Below, piece after piece: positions 50,521 to 63,599 of a stretch of DNA of 64,000 nucleotides. Position 1 is the first letter of the stretch; every line of letters begins with the position of its first letter. The notes below the pieces were generated by a model. That model did not search any database. It saw only the letters and a list, made by a program, of their open reading frames with translations, and had not been told where the DNA came from. The position numbers and the translations under genes are program-made. This stretch comes from Typhlomys cinereus (lineage: Eukaryota; Chordata; Mammalia; Rodentia; Platacanthomyidae). The stretch covers positions 1,209,501 through 1,273,500 of the forward strand of contig JALPQD010000240.1 in NCBI GenBank assembly GCA_023101885.1, in the 5' to 3' direction.

Positions 50521-51545
50521 GCTTTGTCTCACTCCCCATCCTCTCTGTTTCCCCAACTGTGCCGGGAAGGAGCACGGTTTATTGTTTTAGGGTTTTCTGA
50601 ACATTCACCAGTATTTACGCTGGATTGAAAGCATTTGCTTCCAATGAAAATCTTGTCTTAGATTACAGCCCAGCAGTGTAATTTCCCTCCCAGATGGGAG
50701 TAAAGTAGCTGTATTTGCCTAAAAACAGTAGGAAGAACAAACTGTGCATTAAGCCAGGGCTGTTTTTGGCTTTAGCTAATGATGTAATAGAAACCTTTTC
50801 TTCTGGAGAGGTCACTGCCAGGGACTGGCGGGGGTGATCTGGCTCTTGCTTGAAAGGCTTCTCCATTCTATCTACATAAGTCTTCACTTACAGAACTCTG
50901 TTCTTAATGCTCCGGCTTTCATACAGCAGAAATAAACAGGAAAGGTTCTGGTGAGTGTTACACTGAGAATGCAGCGGGCCTCCTCCCCTAATGGAGTGTA
51001 TAATTCAGGTGCCCTCAAGGCACGCTTTCAGGAATGCTTTTGCCTGAGGTAATGGGGAGCTAAGGCTGCGCTAAGGTCCTGATTATCTATTGGTGCGCAA
51101 AACTGGAAAAAAGTCATCTCCCCTGGATTATGGTGGATATTTCCATAAATTATCAATGAATTCTCTTCTAGGCAGGCACTAGACATTGCTTGGTAAATTA
51201 ATCTGAAGAGGTTTGAAATGGATAAAAAGGCTATTTTTTTAAAGATGGAAACCAGTCACAGAGAGGTAGAGAGAAGCAGTATTGGGTTGGAAGCTTTTCG
51301 TTTTTAATCATTGATCAAGTAATATGCCTGTTTGCCTCGGCTGCCCTTTGCATCTTGAAGGAGGGTTAGCCACTGAAATTTTAACCGTGGCAGCGTTGTT
51401 TCCTTTTCTCATGTTTCTTTAATGAATTGTTTTATATGAATTGCTCTTCATACAAAAAGCTTTTTTAAATACTGGACTCTCAGAGAATTTATTAAGCAAG
51501 CCCAAGGGGATTTAAAAAACCACTTTGTTATGCAAATAAAGAGTT
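50520..51545. promoter_or_regulatory. Candidate enhancer block, part 3
   Basis: Continues repeat-free, with GCTAATGATGTAATAG near 50776, GGTTTATTG, CCTGATTATCTATTGGTGCGC near 51078, ATAAATTATCAATG near 51146 and GGTAAATTAATC near 51192. The text reads like a chain of homeodomain and CCAAT-type cores. Confidence 0.42.
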
Positions 51546-53128
51546 GGGAAGGGTGTCAGGAACAGGAACTGAGGTGTGTAGCCTGTGGTTCACACAGATC
51601 TCCCGCAGGCAGGTGTGGCCATGTGACTTTGAAACAGGGACCTTCCTTCACCAACTAGATGGGATGGTGGCTTTGGAGCTGGTGGGGGGGGGAATGAATG
51701 TTTTCATGATCTTTTCCAGTAGGCGAGGATTCTATGACACTTTAACTACCTCTATAACTTTAAATGCAACAAAATTATGAATTTCAATAAAAATTTAAAC
51801 TCCACGAAGTTCTGCACTGGTTTGGGTTTGGGCTGTGACAAAGCAGCTGGGCTGCCATTCATCTGCCCCTCCCCCACTGAAGTTTTTCAGCTTTATTTCA
51901 GGACAAGTTAAGGCAATTGAACAAATTGGTAGAGTCATCTACAATGATTACAGAGGTGAGGAGTGAGTCTCTTGAGGAACTGGGATACCTGAAATCAAAA
52001 TAGAGATACTTCTTACGGCTAGGACCCCAAGTACTAGTGATCAGCAGATAAATTGGTAAACAAGTCTGATACTAGTTCGAGGGCAAAGTCAGCAGGAAAA
52101 TTGTCTTCTAGAAATATCAGGTTCTTTGGGCCAAGTCCACTGTTCTCTGAAGACTTGGCCTCATCTCTATGCCTAACACCTAAACTTTCCAAGGAGCCCA
52201 GACCCACACTCATTCATTTCTAAAAGTCAAGGGCTCCTACAGCCAGGAAAGGAGGGCCCCAGGAGCTCCCTGGGGGAGGAGCTTTGACAGAGTAGTTCTG
52301 TTAGGCAGTACATTGGTTCAGTCTACTGTTTTCTGCCCTTGGAGTTTGGTGCCAAGATAAAAAAAAATTCACTTCCAATTTGAATAGTATCACATAAATT
52401 GGACTCTGAATTATATGCATAGATTTTTCTCTTTACTTGCCAAATATGGCATATGAAAAGAACACTGTATTTTATTTTACTATTATGGCACCGAAAGATT
52501 TTCTAAAAGAAACAATTGAAATATTTGTTAAAAAAAAATCAGTAGAAAAATAAGAGCCAATATGTTTCCAGCTGATGTTTCAGTGAGAAGTATTTCAAAT
52601 CTAGAAGAAATTTTAGTAATTGCCCAGGTTATTAGTTCATATGATTGTAGAATTATCTTATATGATTGAAATAGTAATTATTCTCTAATTAAAAATGTCA
52701 GAGTTTTTTCCTCTTGCTAAATTTGATGTCTTTCTATTAAAACAAAATATCTAGCATTTCTGAAGCACTCTGTTAAATTATTTTAACCAGTCTTAAGATG
52801 AATCACCTGTGGAAATGGTTGCTGTCTTAAACACATCTTCTCGCAGTTGGCTCTAGTGACTTCATTGGATGTGAGACCCCAGGGTCATCCTCACTGGACT
52901 AATCACCAGGACAGCAAAGCCAGGGGAAAGACCATATTTGCCCTTGAGCGCTGATCTGCAGAAATTCTAAAGATTATTTTGAGACTAGGTCTGGTTCTCT
53001 CTCTTTGTTTTTAGAAAAAAAAAGTAGCAAAGAAAGTATTAATCATTGACTGCACTTTCGGTTGTGTTTGTATCCAAAGGCATTCTATTTGAATGAAGCT
53101 TGTCAAGGTGGCATCAGTCAAAATTTGA

Positions 53129-53302
<174 letters not shown>

Positions 53303-56300
53303 TAAATGACATATGTAAACTAAATATGGACAATGAACCATTTTGATAGAGAAGAATGATCCATCTAGAATATTTCATAACTCACTATGTTCCCACATGT
53401 TTAACCCGAGTGTTAGCATTTGTTTCCTGGATACGTTCCCTGAATAAGGAGTTTTATTTGACGTTCGCTCTTGCAATCTTGTTAATTTTCATAAATTATA
53501 AGGCTTAGGGGTTCATGTATACTTGTCAATTTAAGTATGTTTGCTGAAGACGTTGCTTTTCTAAGTGTGACTTTGAACCAGCTCTCCAACTGTCTAAGAA
53601 GACAGTAACACCAGCCCCAAAGGTGATCAGCAGCAAATGCTCCAGTGGCTCTTTGTAGTGCATGGTCTGTGAAACTTCAATCATTTCAGTTACACGGAGC
53701 TGGCAAAATGATCACATACTTTGCTGTGATTTAAGTGTCTTGAATATGCCCGCTTCCATTACCAAGCATGACCACAAGTCAGAGCTCCCAGTGAAGGTTG
53801 TCCCCGCATCTAGAACTGCAAAGGAAACAGCAATGCACAGTGAAATCTTCCTGTGAGGTCCCCTGTGACTTCCTAAAGAGTCACGGCTTCCAGTTCTGCT
53901 GTTTTCATTGCAGGAATCCTCCTGAGATGTGAGAAACTGGAGCCAGAGCTTTAGGCCACCAGGGAACTTGTTTGGTGTGGTGATTGTTCTAAGTGAATTT
54001 AATGTTCAACATATTTATAATTATAATATTTTGGTGAATATTCTTTAAATGCATATAGATTTAGTGACACCCAAGGAAGAAGCTAAAATGAAAATTTATG
54101 GATGAAATAACATTTTAAAAATCAGTGGAATTGTTAACCAGAGGATTTTTCAATATTTATGAATTGAAGATAATTTAGGATATAGTATAGCTACATAGAG
54201 GAATAGATGTTAAAACTCTTGACTTTGGTTTAATTCAAAGCTACTATATATTACTTGACTTGCTTTTCTAAATCACCTTCTCCAAACATGCAGTCTGAGG
54301 GCTTGTGGACCCTTAACCCTCAGCCACTTTTCCAGCCATGTTCCTCAGTGAGTTGTCCTGGCAAAAAGGGACAAATGAGGGGAAATCTGAAGTCCAGCTT
54401 AGTTCTGCTTTTCTGGACAAAGACTATACTTCTAGTAACATTTAAGACTGTAAATTATCCACATTCATAGCATTAGTGAATCAAAGAAAAGCTATATGAG
54501 CAGTAAATAAAAGTAGTTGTTTCTCCCCTTCCTTTTGCTCTACCATGATGCAAATCAGCATCTAGACTGTGCTGAGCATTCTTGAGGGACTTCAGGGCTC
54601 ATTAGTGCTGGAAGTTAGTTGTAAATTCAGGTTGTTTTAGCTGCTAAGATTCTTGACATCATATTGGGTTTCCCTAAAATGGGACCCAGGCACCATTGCT
54701 ATCTGACACGTGCTACATAGAGATAGGTATCCCGAGTTCTGCCTTGTGCAAGTTTGGATGACTGTCAGCCATTGCTGAACTGAGGGAGGAGACTGTGGTG
54801 TCCAGAACAAATGATGGAAAACACACTATTTAGCTAAGAAGTGACAGCTGGTCAAATGTTCTCTTCAAGGATGCCCAGAGTCTGCCACTATGGCTGGCTG
54901 CTCTATTCCGGAGAAAGACAACTGTATCAGGATGGCTGAAGTCAGGTCCAATTCTCTCTTTTTCCTTTCTGAACAGGAAAAATGAGTAGATCTTCTCAGC
55001 CCCCATCTCAGTCTGAGAAGGTGCTTTGGGGTGACTCGAAGCTGAGATATGCCTGAATAAAATATAGTCAAATATTGGTTCAGACAGAATAGAGAGAGAA
55101 AGAAGCAGGTTAGTTTATTCATCTGTTGGCTTTCTAAGCTATACCCTTGTGAAGAACCTTGCAGGGAGATTACACTGTCTTTAAAACAATAATCAAAAGC
55201 CAAATCCTCACTAATAGCATGCTTTTGCCTGTGTTGTGACGAACTGCGTGTTTTGGGACCGTTGCAAGAGAAACTACCCGTGGGATTCCCAGTTTCTTGG
55301 GGCCTGGCTACTTGCCTGTCACTGCCCCGGAAGGGAAATCCTCCCGCTTGGCCTCCTTGGCTTTCTGAGAATGTCCCACTGCTTGTGGGCAGCTCCATCT
55401 CCCTGACTCACTGCGAACATGCAGAAACTTAGTAAAACTATATGGTTCTAAAGCGCCAGTCATTCTCATAACATCTGAAAACAAAGTTAGGGGCCTGATC
55501 ATTTTCACCCTTTTCCTTCCCCTATGAGAAGGGTTCCCTCCTTTCTCCTCCAGTGCTCAGAGCAAATAGATTTCCATTTACAAGGAACACTTTTCCCTTT
55601 GTTCTGTGATCCTTCCTGAAGGAATGCCTGGGCTGTTTAGGTAGAGTTACAGGCAGGAGTTGACTCCAAAAAAATCTACAGAACAAGAGTTATAGATTTG
55701 AAAGAGAGCTTTGTCATCGTTTGTGTGGATGTCAGTAACCACTCACATGCCAGGAGTGATCCTTGAGTAACTTCGCTTCCAGTCCTAAGAGCTCTTTAGG
55801 GACATGACATCTTTGTTAGGAGGACTGCACACATTATTGCTGTGTGATTAATGCAATTTATCTAGAAATCCCTTCCTGAAATCTTACTCCATATAAAAGA
55901 GCAATTGAAACTCTGGCTAATTAAAACAATAGCAATAACAATTTATTAGCAAATTGTAAATGGGTCTTTCTTAAATGCCAAAAGGCATATTCTAAAAACT
56001 TTAACACCTCATAGGGTATTTTTTTCCTTTTAAAAATAAATGGATAGATCCTTTCACTGAGATTATTCAGCTAAAAATATCTGCCTGTGAAAGGGTTTTC
56101 AGGCATTTGTGTGTCAAAGGAGTAGAATAGACCTCAAATAAAAACCTTTCTGGGTTTGCACCCTGACTGCAGCAGGAGGAACAAGTCTGGTCTGTGGTTA
56201 GAATCAGGTAACTTTAAAAAGCAGCACCGCAAGCGTCACTCCTCCAAGGAGAGGCTCCTCCTCGGATCTAGTCTCCAGCCAGCCAACCTGCACACACAAG

Positions 56301-57875
56301 TCTTCAGATTGGAAATGAGGAGAGAAAGAGAAGGAAGGTGCAAACTTCAGTGATCGTGGAGTAAAAGGAAACTTCGCAGTGGGACATCCCTGCCTGCGAC
56401 TCAGTTGCACACTTGCCAGTGTTGAGAACATCTCCTGAAAGAAGCAGTTCCCTGCAACAGAAAAGGATGACTTAGGTAATAAGAAAATTAGCAAAAAAAG
56501 GAAAAGCATTTCTTAATAGAAATGCTCGCATTTCCGTGGAGATAAACAGTTACAAACAATTAGCAAGCACTTACTGTTTCTATGAGTCACATTCCATTTG
56601 GAAACTGCTGCATGCTCTTGCCCACTCCCTGTTTTCCTACACTGTGTTAGGAAAGGAATCCAAGGCCTCATGAACAAAATTAATATTGTACATACAATGT
56701 TTCTCTTAAAAACTAAGGATCTTCTCTGACTGCCTCCTTTGTCACATTGTAATTTTAAATATAGTCTAGCTAGAAAAACCATTAGTATGGCGTGTATTTA
56801 AGATACACAGCATACAGTTTCCTGTGTGGCTCTTCTGTGGTCCAAGACATGCTGAAAGTTAAGGGGAGTGAAAGTCTTTGAATGGCACACCTGTGGATTC
56901 AGGTGAAGAGAGCTTTCAGAGGTCAGTAATGGAAATTATTGGCAGGGGCAGTACTGAAGAGCAGAGAGTGAACTTAGAGTGATTTTTTAAATTTTCATGC
57001 CCTCTAACTCTGCACCCACAAATCTCGAGTTTCCCTTTGGGTTATGCCTTACCAACTTTGTTTCAAAGTCAAATACATAGATTTGCTATGTGTGCTTGCT
57101 ACTTTTTATTTACTTATTTTGTGTGTGAACTTCTAGCCTGAAAATATTTTTGTATGTGGGACCAACTTTATGTCTCAATTTCTGACTTATAAAAGTGCCT
57201 GTCATGTGGATGAAGCGGGTGTGAGGGGCTGGAGGCTTTTCTGGGTTGAGAATGGCGTTTCCATGGAAACACTATTAGATGAAAAGTGCCCTGCGGGTCT
57301 GCCACTGGAAGGATGGAGCAAATGGAATTGAACTGAGAATTGAATGCTCTAGAAAAGACAGATGCTGCTTCATTGGTTTTGCTTTGGGTAACAAGATCTG
57401 CTGGGGACATCTCAGTGTCATAGCTCTGCTCGTAGTTTTGGAAGAGTAACTCTCAAACATATGATTTATTATTGCTCTGAGAAACTACTTCTGATTGATG
57501 TCCTATCTCAGTACCCTGTTCTGTTCATGAGGCAAGAGAAGGGTCAAAAGACACATAGGCATCACATATATGTCAGACATGATATTTTCTTTTCTCCTCT
57601 TATCTCTATTTGTCTTTCTGTCCCTTAGCTCTGTGCTCTGTCGTACAGTCAGTATTCTTAGTTTGCCTTACCTGTGCGCATTCTTGAGATAGATGTGCTG
57701 AAAGAAGTCTTTAGAAGATGAGGAATTCTTGACTGAAGTATCAGGGTAATGTGAAATATTTGAGAAAGGTGTTCTGTTGTTCAAACTAATCCAAGCGAAC
57801 TCCATTTCCAGGTGCCTGAGTCGAGGGAAGTAGTTTATCTTTTATAGTTAGAACAATTATCTGTTTTTTTAATGA

Positions 57876-58083
57876 TGCCTGGGATGGAACCCAGGGTCTT
57901 GTCTTGTGTGTGCTAGGCAAGTCTTTATCTCTAAGCTGCATCCGTAGCAAAACTTCAGTTTCTCATTCTTTTTTTGCAATGAGACCTCATTATGTAATCC
58001 CCAGACTGGCCTCAAACTTGCAGTAATCCTTCTGCCTTAATTTCTCAAGCATTGAGATTATGAACGTGCATTGCCAGGCCTGG
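57876..58083 (-). mobile_element. B1-dID dimeric SINE
   Basis: On the minus strand a B1 (CCAGGCCTGGCAATGCACG start, GAGGCCAGTCTGGGGATTAC region) is followed by an ID unit (GATGCAGCTTAGAGATAAAG, CTTGCCTAGCACACACAAG, CCTGGGTTCCATCCC). B1 before ID is the B1-dID order found in many rodents. Confidence 0.75.
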
Positions 58084-59655
58084 GTCCTTCTACAGATATT
58101 AAATTAATATGCATGAAAATAGCCCAAAGAAGCGAGTTGTCCGTGTTTAAAATGGGAACTTCAAATACACGGAAGAGTACCCTTGTGGCCTTTCCTTTTC
58201 TCCTCAGAAATTGTTGGCTTTTACCATCTATTCTGACGAAAGTTAGGTTTGCTCACATTAACTCAGGCTTGACTGGTGAAACTCATTCTTAATTTCTAAA
58301 CATTCTTAATTTTAAACAATCTCTGCTATTTTGAAGGAAGTGCATGTCAAGTCTGATGGCATAGGAAGATGACTATTTCTTCCCCAAGTGGGAATCATCT
58401 GTCTCAGGAAAGAAATGGAATGGGTTGTTTAATTACTTGGCAGGAGGTGGGGGTGGGATATACCTTAATTATTCTGAGATATGTACCATATAAACTCAGT
58501 TTAATCATGAAGGGGGTGGCTTCCAGGTTCTGGGGGCAACTGCCTTCTTTTTTCTTAGCTGGTTACTTGAAATCCTAATGGAAGGGTGATGAATTTTCCA
58601 AGTCAGGTAAACTGAAAAGGCTACAGCTGGAATTTTTCACCCAGAAGAATCGGAGTTAACACTAATGATCACTGTGAATTAGAAGATCAAAGGGGAAGCA
58701 TGGGCCCCCTCTTCAAGTTGTTACCCCAGAGGCCATTAGTGACCTGGCAAAGCCTCCTCCCAGCCTCTTCCCACCTCCTCCTGGTGCCCTTCCTTTCTTC
58801 CCAATTCCTAGCTATGCACCTCTGACCTAGGGTAATTATGGTCTGTTGATGAGGAGACAAGGAGGGGAACAAAAGTAAAAACCAGTATCCAGCTTGATGC
58901 AGGCACACAGGACTCACAGAAAGCCTCCAGCTCCATGCATACACACAGGACTCATCAACAAAGTGTCTTCTCGAGGCGTGTGTACAGAGGCATGTTCATC
59001 TTGGCAGCACTGGTGGACCGGGAGGACACTCTACGTTCAATTATGGTTGTGACTGAAATTCTTGCTCCCAGGTGAATGGATGGTTTGTAAACTTCACTGA
59101 TGCTTGGTGCCTTCTCTAAAAATATTCCAAAAACTTCCTTTTGGTTTTCCAAAGGTGGGATAACAATACATAATGTTCAGTTTCTTGACATATGCCCTTC
59201 CCAGTTCTGGGGAGCAAGCTAGGCAAGAGCTCTTCCATGGGGCCTCATCCCTGCCCCTCTGCTGTGCTTTGAATCAAGCCGATTAGATAAAGATTTAGTT
59301 TTGATCAAGAGTCCACTAAGCACAGTTGTTAGGCAGCTGCTATAGGCTGCACATGACTGAACTCTAGATATTAAAGCACATGTCAATAACATGTCTTTTT
59401 TATTTCAGTAAATGGCAATATGTTTTGTAGCATAAAATTTCAACCTTGGTCAATAAATATGTAATTATTCCTCCTCAACTTATTGTTCAGATTAAAGCTG
59501 GAGCGCTTTATGTCCACATGTGAATATGTCTTTTTTTTAATGAACTCATTCCAATCTTTAGTAGTTTTACATTAAAACCTACCTTTTCATTTTCTCATTT
59601 TAAAGATTCCTGGAAATTGATATCGTGTCAACAATCTCTGACATAGCACTCTCTC

Positions 59656-59768
59656 ACTTGGGAGAAAGAGTCAAGACCCTCAAAAGTTAGAAGCCAGCCT
59701 GGGCTACATAGAATATGAGGCCGCCTGGGCTACCTAGGGAAATACTGTCTCAAAAAAAAAAAAAAAAT
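59656..59768 (+). mobile_element. 5'-truncated B1 SINE
   Basis: GTTAGAAGCCAGCCTGGGC, TACATAGAATATGAGGCCGCC, CTAGGGAAATACTGTCTC and a 16-base poly-A. The 5' part of B1 is missing or degraded. Confidence 0.7.
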
Positions 59769-60094
59769 CAAGAAACCACAACAAAACAAACAAACAGCAA
59801 CAACAAAAGACAAGAATCCTGTAAGGGAACTGGAAGTATAAAGGGTTGGCTCACAATGTGACTGGACCTTGCCTGACCTGCACAATGGCTGACATGTCAC
59901 AACCCTCCAAAGTGTAGCAGGGATCACTGGGGAGAAGGCGTCAGGCAGTAGGATCCTAAGACGCAAGGAGTTAAACAGTCATAATAAAGTTCCTATATTA
60001 ACGGGGAGCCCAAGAAGGGGCCCGAGCTATGCCACTGAGTCCTGAACCCTCACTAGTGTAGATGATCAGAGGGAAGTTCAGCGCCCACATGAAC

Positions 60095-60245
60095 AGATGC
60101 TCTGGAGGATGGGAGGGAGAAAGCAGGAGCACAAGAGAGGAGGAGGGAAGGAAAAGGGGTGAGGGGGGAGAGTGGGAAGGGGGAAGTGCACAAGGGGACT
60201 ACAGAGCGTAAGTAAGGGGGTGAGCAGAAGGGGGGACTTATTGAG
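60095..60245 (+). repeat. Polypurine tract
   Basis: About 150 bp dominated by GGAG, GGGAA and GAGGGGGGAG units on the + strand with few pyrimidines. Confidence 0.85.
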
Positions 60246-60703
60246 CCTGTATAACTAAGCAAAATATGTAATAAAAATAAACAAATGCTTGGGTGAGGAA
60301 AATCAGATGGTTTTATTTTAGAAAGGTAAAATGTTTATGTTTTGTTTTGGATTGGTTTGTGTTGTGTTGATAGAAGTCAACCTGTTATATCACAGGATCT
60401 GAATACTCAGCTCATCACATCATGGTCTTTCCTACTAAGGTGTGACATGCTTAATATGTTCCTATACCGGGATACAAATGCCAAAGTACTGAAACTGCCT
60501 ATGGAATAGTCCTACTTACTGTGAGCTGGATCTTCCCATATCAGTTAAATAATCTCCCATAGGTTACTCAGGGTTTGCTTTAGCTAAATAATTCTTTATA
60601 GATGTGCCCCAAAACCTCAGTCTTTGGCTGCAACTAACCATCACATCTGATAAGATTTACTTGTACACTGGACTTGATCTCACCTCAGAGTGTCACGAAC
60701 AGG

Positions 60704-60928
60704 AAGAGGACACACATGGTGACCAATGCCTATAATGCCAACATTTGGTTAAGGCAGGAATATCAAGAGTTTCAGGCCAGACTGAGCTGCATAGTCAAAT
60801 GAACTCTCAGAAAACCAAAGGCTAGAGAAGTCGTTAGTCGTAGAGCACTTGCTTGGCATATATATAAACTGGAATTAATCCCCAGCACTTTGAAACAAAA
60901 CCAACTAAACCAAAAAAAAAAAAAAAAT
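60704..60928 (+). mobile_element. B1-dID dimeric SINE with poly-A tail
   Basis: B1 (ACACACATGGTGACCAATGCC, TTTCAGGCCAGACTGAGC) runs into an ID unit (GGCTAGAGAAGTCGTTAGTCG, AGAGCACTTGCTTGGCATAT, ATCCCCAGCACTTTG) and ends in a 15-base poly-A at 60914-60928. It is better preserved than the minus-strand copy near 58 kb. Confidence 0.82.
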
Positions 60929-62331
60929 GCAACAGTAAAATGCAAAATGAAATAAGTAGGAAAGTAATCCTAGGACAACTCTTGCCTCAGCAAGGCTTAT
61001 GCATGAAGTCTTTTGACAGTTGGAGCCCTTTTATCCTTGCTTTTTCTAGATATGGTAAAATGCCTCGACTCAGCCAGTTGCAGCCCTGTTATATACAGCA
61101 CAGAATGTATTATCAAAAAACAAGTTAGACCTTAAGTAACTTCATGTTACTAAAATGTTAACTAACATCCAGAATTGGTTGAAAGCTAATGGAATGTGAA
61201 TGACTTGGTTTCGGTTTGTTTAAAATCTTTGTTAAAGCAAATCTTTGGTATCATCTTGAAGTTAGGGCCTAATGAGCATTGTCTCTTCGGGAAGCAGGAT
61301 GAGAAATACACAGGAGCATATGCCTCATCAGCGTCTGCTTTTCAGTTCTTCATTTTCTGTGCTCAACTAACATCTGTTCCCATATTTTGGTCACCAGCAT
61401 CCCTGAACCACTTAAGGCCTCTCATTGGTCCTAGGACACAACTGGCCCTGAGAATCTGGTTTCCTAGGAAGTTCTTGAGAAGTAAGAAGTCAGAAAGGTC
61501 AACTATCCACATGAGTACTTATCCTAGAAAAGACTTCAGAAATCATTTCTGGCACTGCTTACAAGAACTTAGGGATAATCTTTTTTTACTGTAGAAAAAA
61601 GAGCTAGATTGCAGATGGTCTGGAGATCACCACAGAAATGACTTCACAGAAAAGAAGATGCATGGTGTGGTTGCTCTTGGTTATTTTGGCATCAGACCAA
61701 AGCAGCTGATGAATGAGACTATGAAAGTCTGAATAAAATTGCAATGTATCTCTGTAGGACTCTATAACTTAACATTTCCCAGTTTCCTTGAAGAGTGTCT
61801 CTTGAAGGAGGCAGGATGATGATGTTTCCTGCAGGTCTAAAGTTGGGCTTCAGTTATGTTTGAACTAGGATTTCCTGATTTGAATTTCCATGCAGTTTCT
61901 ACCAAGTCACCTGTCAAACACAAGGCAAACCAAATGTACTGTGGTGATTCAAAAGTATAATTATCTCATTCTGCACCTATCTAATTGACATATTTGTACA
62001 TAAAAATATGAACAGAGGATTGGCATGGGGCTTCAAAACACAGTCTGATGATCACTGTCAACTGAGGGTCATGGATGACCCTTTGATTTCAAGATCATGG
62101 TCCGAAATACATTTGCCCCTAAGAGGGGCATAACTACAGCTAGAGATAGCTTATGACAATTTCTGTAATTTCTATGTTGTTAAAATTATGGTTTTCTAAA
62201 CACAGTTTGACTGTCCTTCATTCCTTACACATCCTTATAGATGTGTAAATTTCTGCTTCTGTCTGACAGTGGTTTGGAGGTGAAGAAATCTATTCTCACT
62301 AAACCTACTAACACAGAATTTAGCTCCTTGA

Positions 62332-62333
<2 letters not shown>

Positions 62334-62403
<70 letters not shown>

Positions 62404-62416
62404 ATGTGTGTATGTG
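62334..62416 (+). repeat. (TG)n microsatellite with TATG interruptions
   Basis: TG run at 62334-62380, then TATATG, a second TG run and TATG units. Confidence 0.97.
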
Positions 62417-62639
62417 CCTGTCATATAGCCAGGACACCAAAGAGCTATGTCTTTAATTTGCTTTATGGAGATGAAGAAACTGCTTATGCAGCTCCGATTA
62501 CTCCTGAACCTACAATCCAACTATCGTTTCTCAGCAAAGAAAGCTGCTAAACCCTGGAGAATTAAGCCGTTGCTCTGCAGTATGACACTGAGGGCTGATC
62601 ATTTTAAAGCTGTAATAACCAGAATCCTAAAATTCTTAT

Positions 62640-63080
62640 GAATAAAATGTAATTTTAGTAATGTTTCCATAAACAGTGGTAATGGTGGCATTTTAGTCGG
62701 CAGTGACATTAGTCACACTGAAATTGCACCGCATTGGCTTTTAAATTACTCCACCTGTCTGTATGAATAGAACGCTCAGTGTAAAAGCAGGGAGACAGCT
62801 GCTGCTAACGTCTCCTTCTTCCTGTGCACATAATGCTGGCGAATCTATATGCAGGAAGGGCTGGTTTGTGATGGAAAATGGTATCTCCCAAGCTACGAAA
62901 CAATACCTTTCATTACCAGTGGCTGTGTTTAGTTGTTGATATAAAAATGTCAGTTTCCAGTGCATAACCTCAGGTTCACTCCCTCTAGTAATGCCGCCTG
63001 TTCTATCCTCTTGTACTCCCACCCACATCTGTCCTGTGATGGGTGAGCATTTATCTTGATGTGTTTCAGAACCATGCGCT
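62640..63080. promoter_or_regulatory. Candidate conserved non-coding element
   Basis: Repeat-free text with GTGACATTAGTCAC at 62703-62716 (inverted repeat), TTTTAAATTACTCC, CATAATGCTGGCGAATC and CAATACCTTTCATTACC. Lies in the intron after the homeobox exon. Function inferred. Confidence 0.32.
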
Positions 63081-63599
63081 GCTTAGTGCTTAAAAAGGGA
63101 GCCCTAATGCCATGTGAACTTGATGTATGCATTGAGGGCTTGAACGATGAGATCTTGGGTCTTTCTTTCTAGTCAGAACAAGATGATGCTACACTGTGTA
63201 TATCTCAAAAGAGTTAGCACATCTGTCTGTGAAAGAAATGGACAGGCTAGTGTGAGGCGCAGGGGTAGGTGTGACAGGGTCAGAGAAGACAACCAATCAA
63301 AGGGCTGGAGAGCATCACATTGTCCCGGTATGTGCTCCTGTTTCTGGCTGGAGAAGATGAAGTTTACTTTCTGGAGAAGCCCATTTGTTCTAAGCCTCTT
63401 TGTTATGGTGAACATCAAAGCTATGTTGAAATCAGGCTGCGCCAGGGAAGAGTATCCTCTCACAGACGGCTGTAGTCAACTGTGCATTTGGTGGATGGCG
63501 ATGAGGATGTGTGTCTGGCTCATTTGTAAACATTCTTTTTGATTCCTTTCCTATGACTGTGTTTTCCTGTTTAATTTAACAAGGAATGAGTAGTAAATG

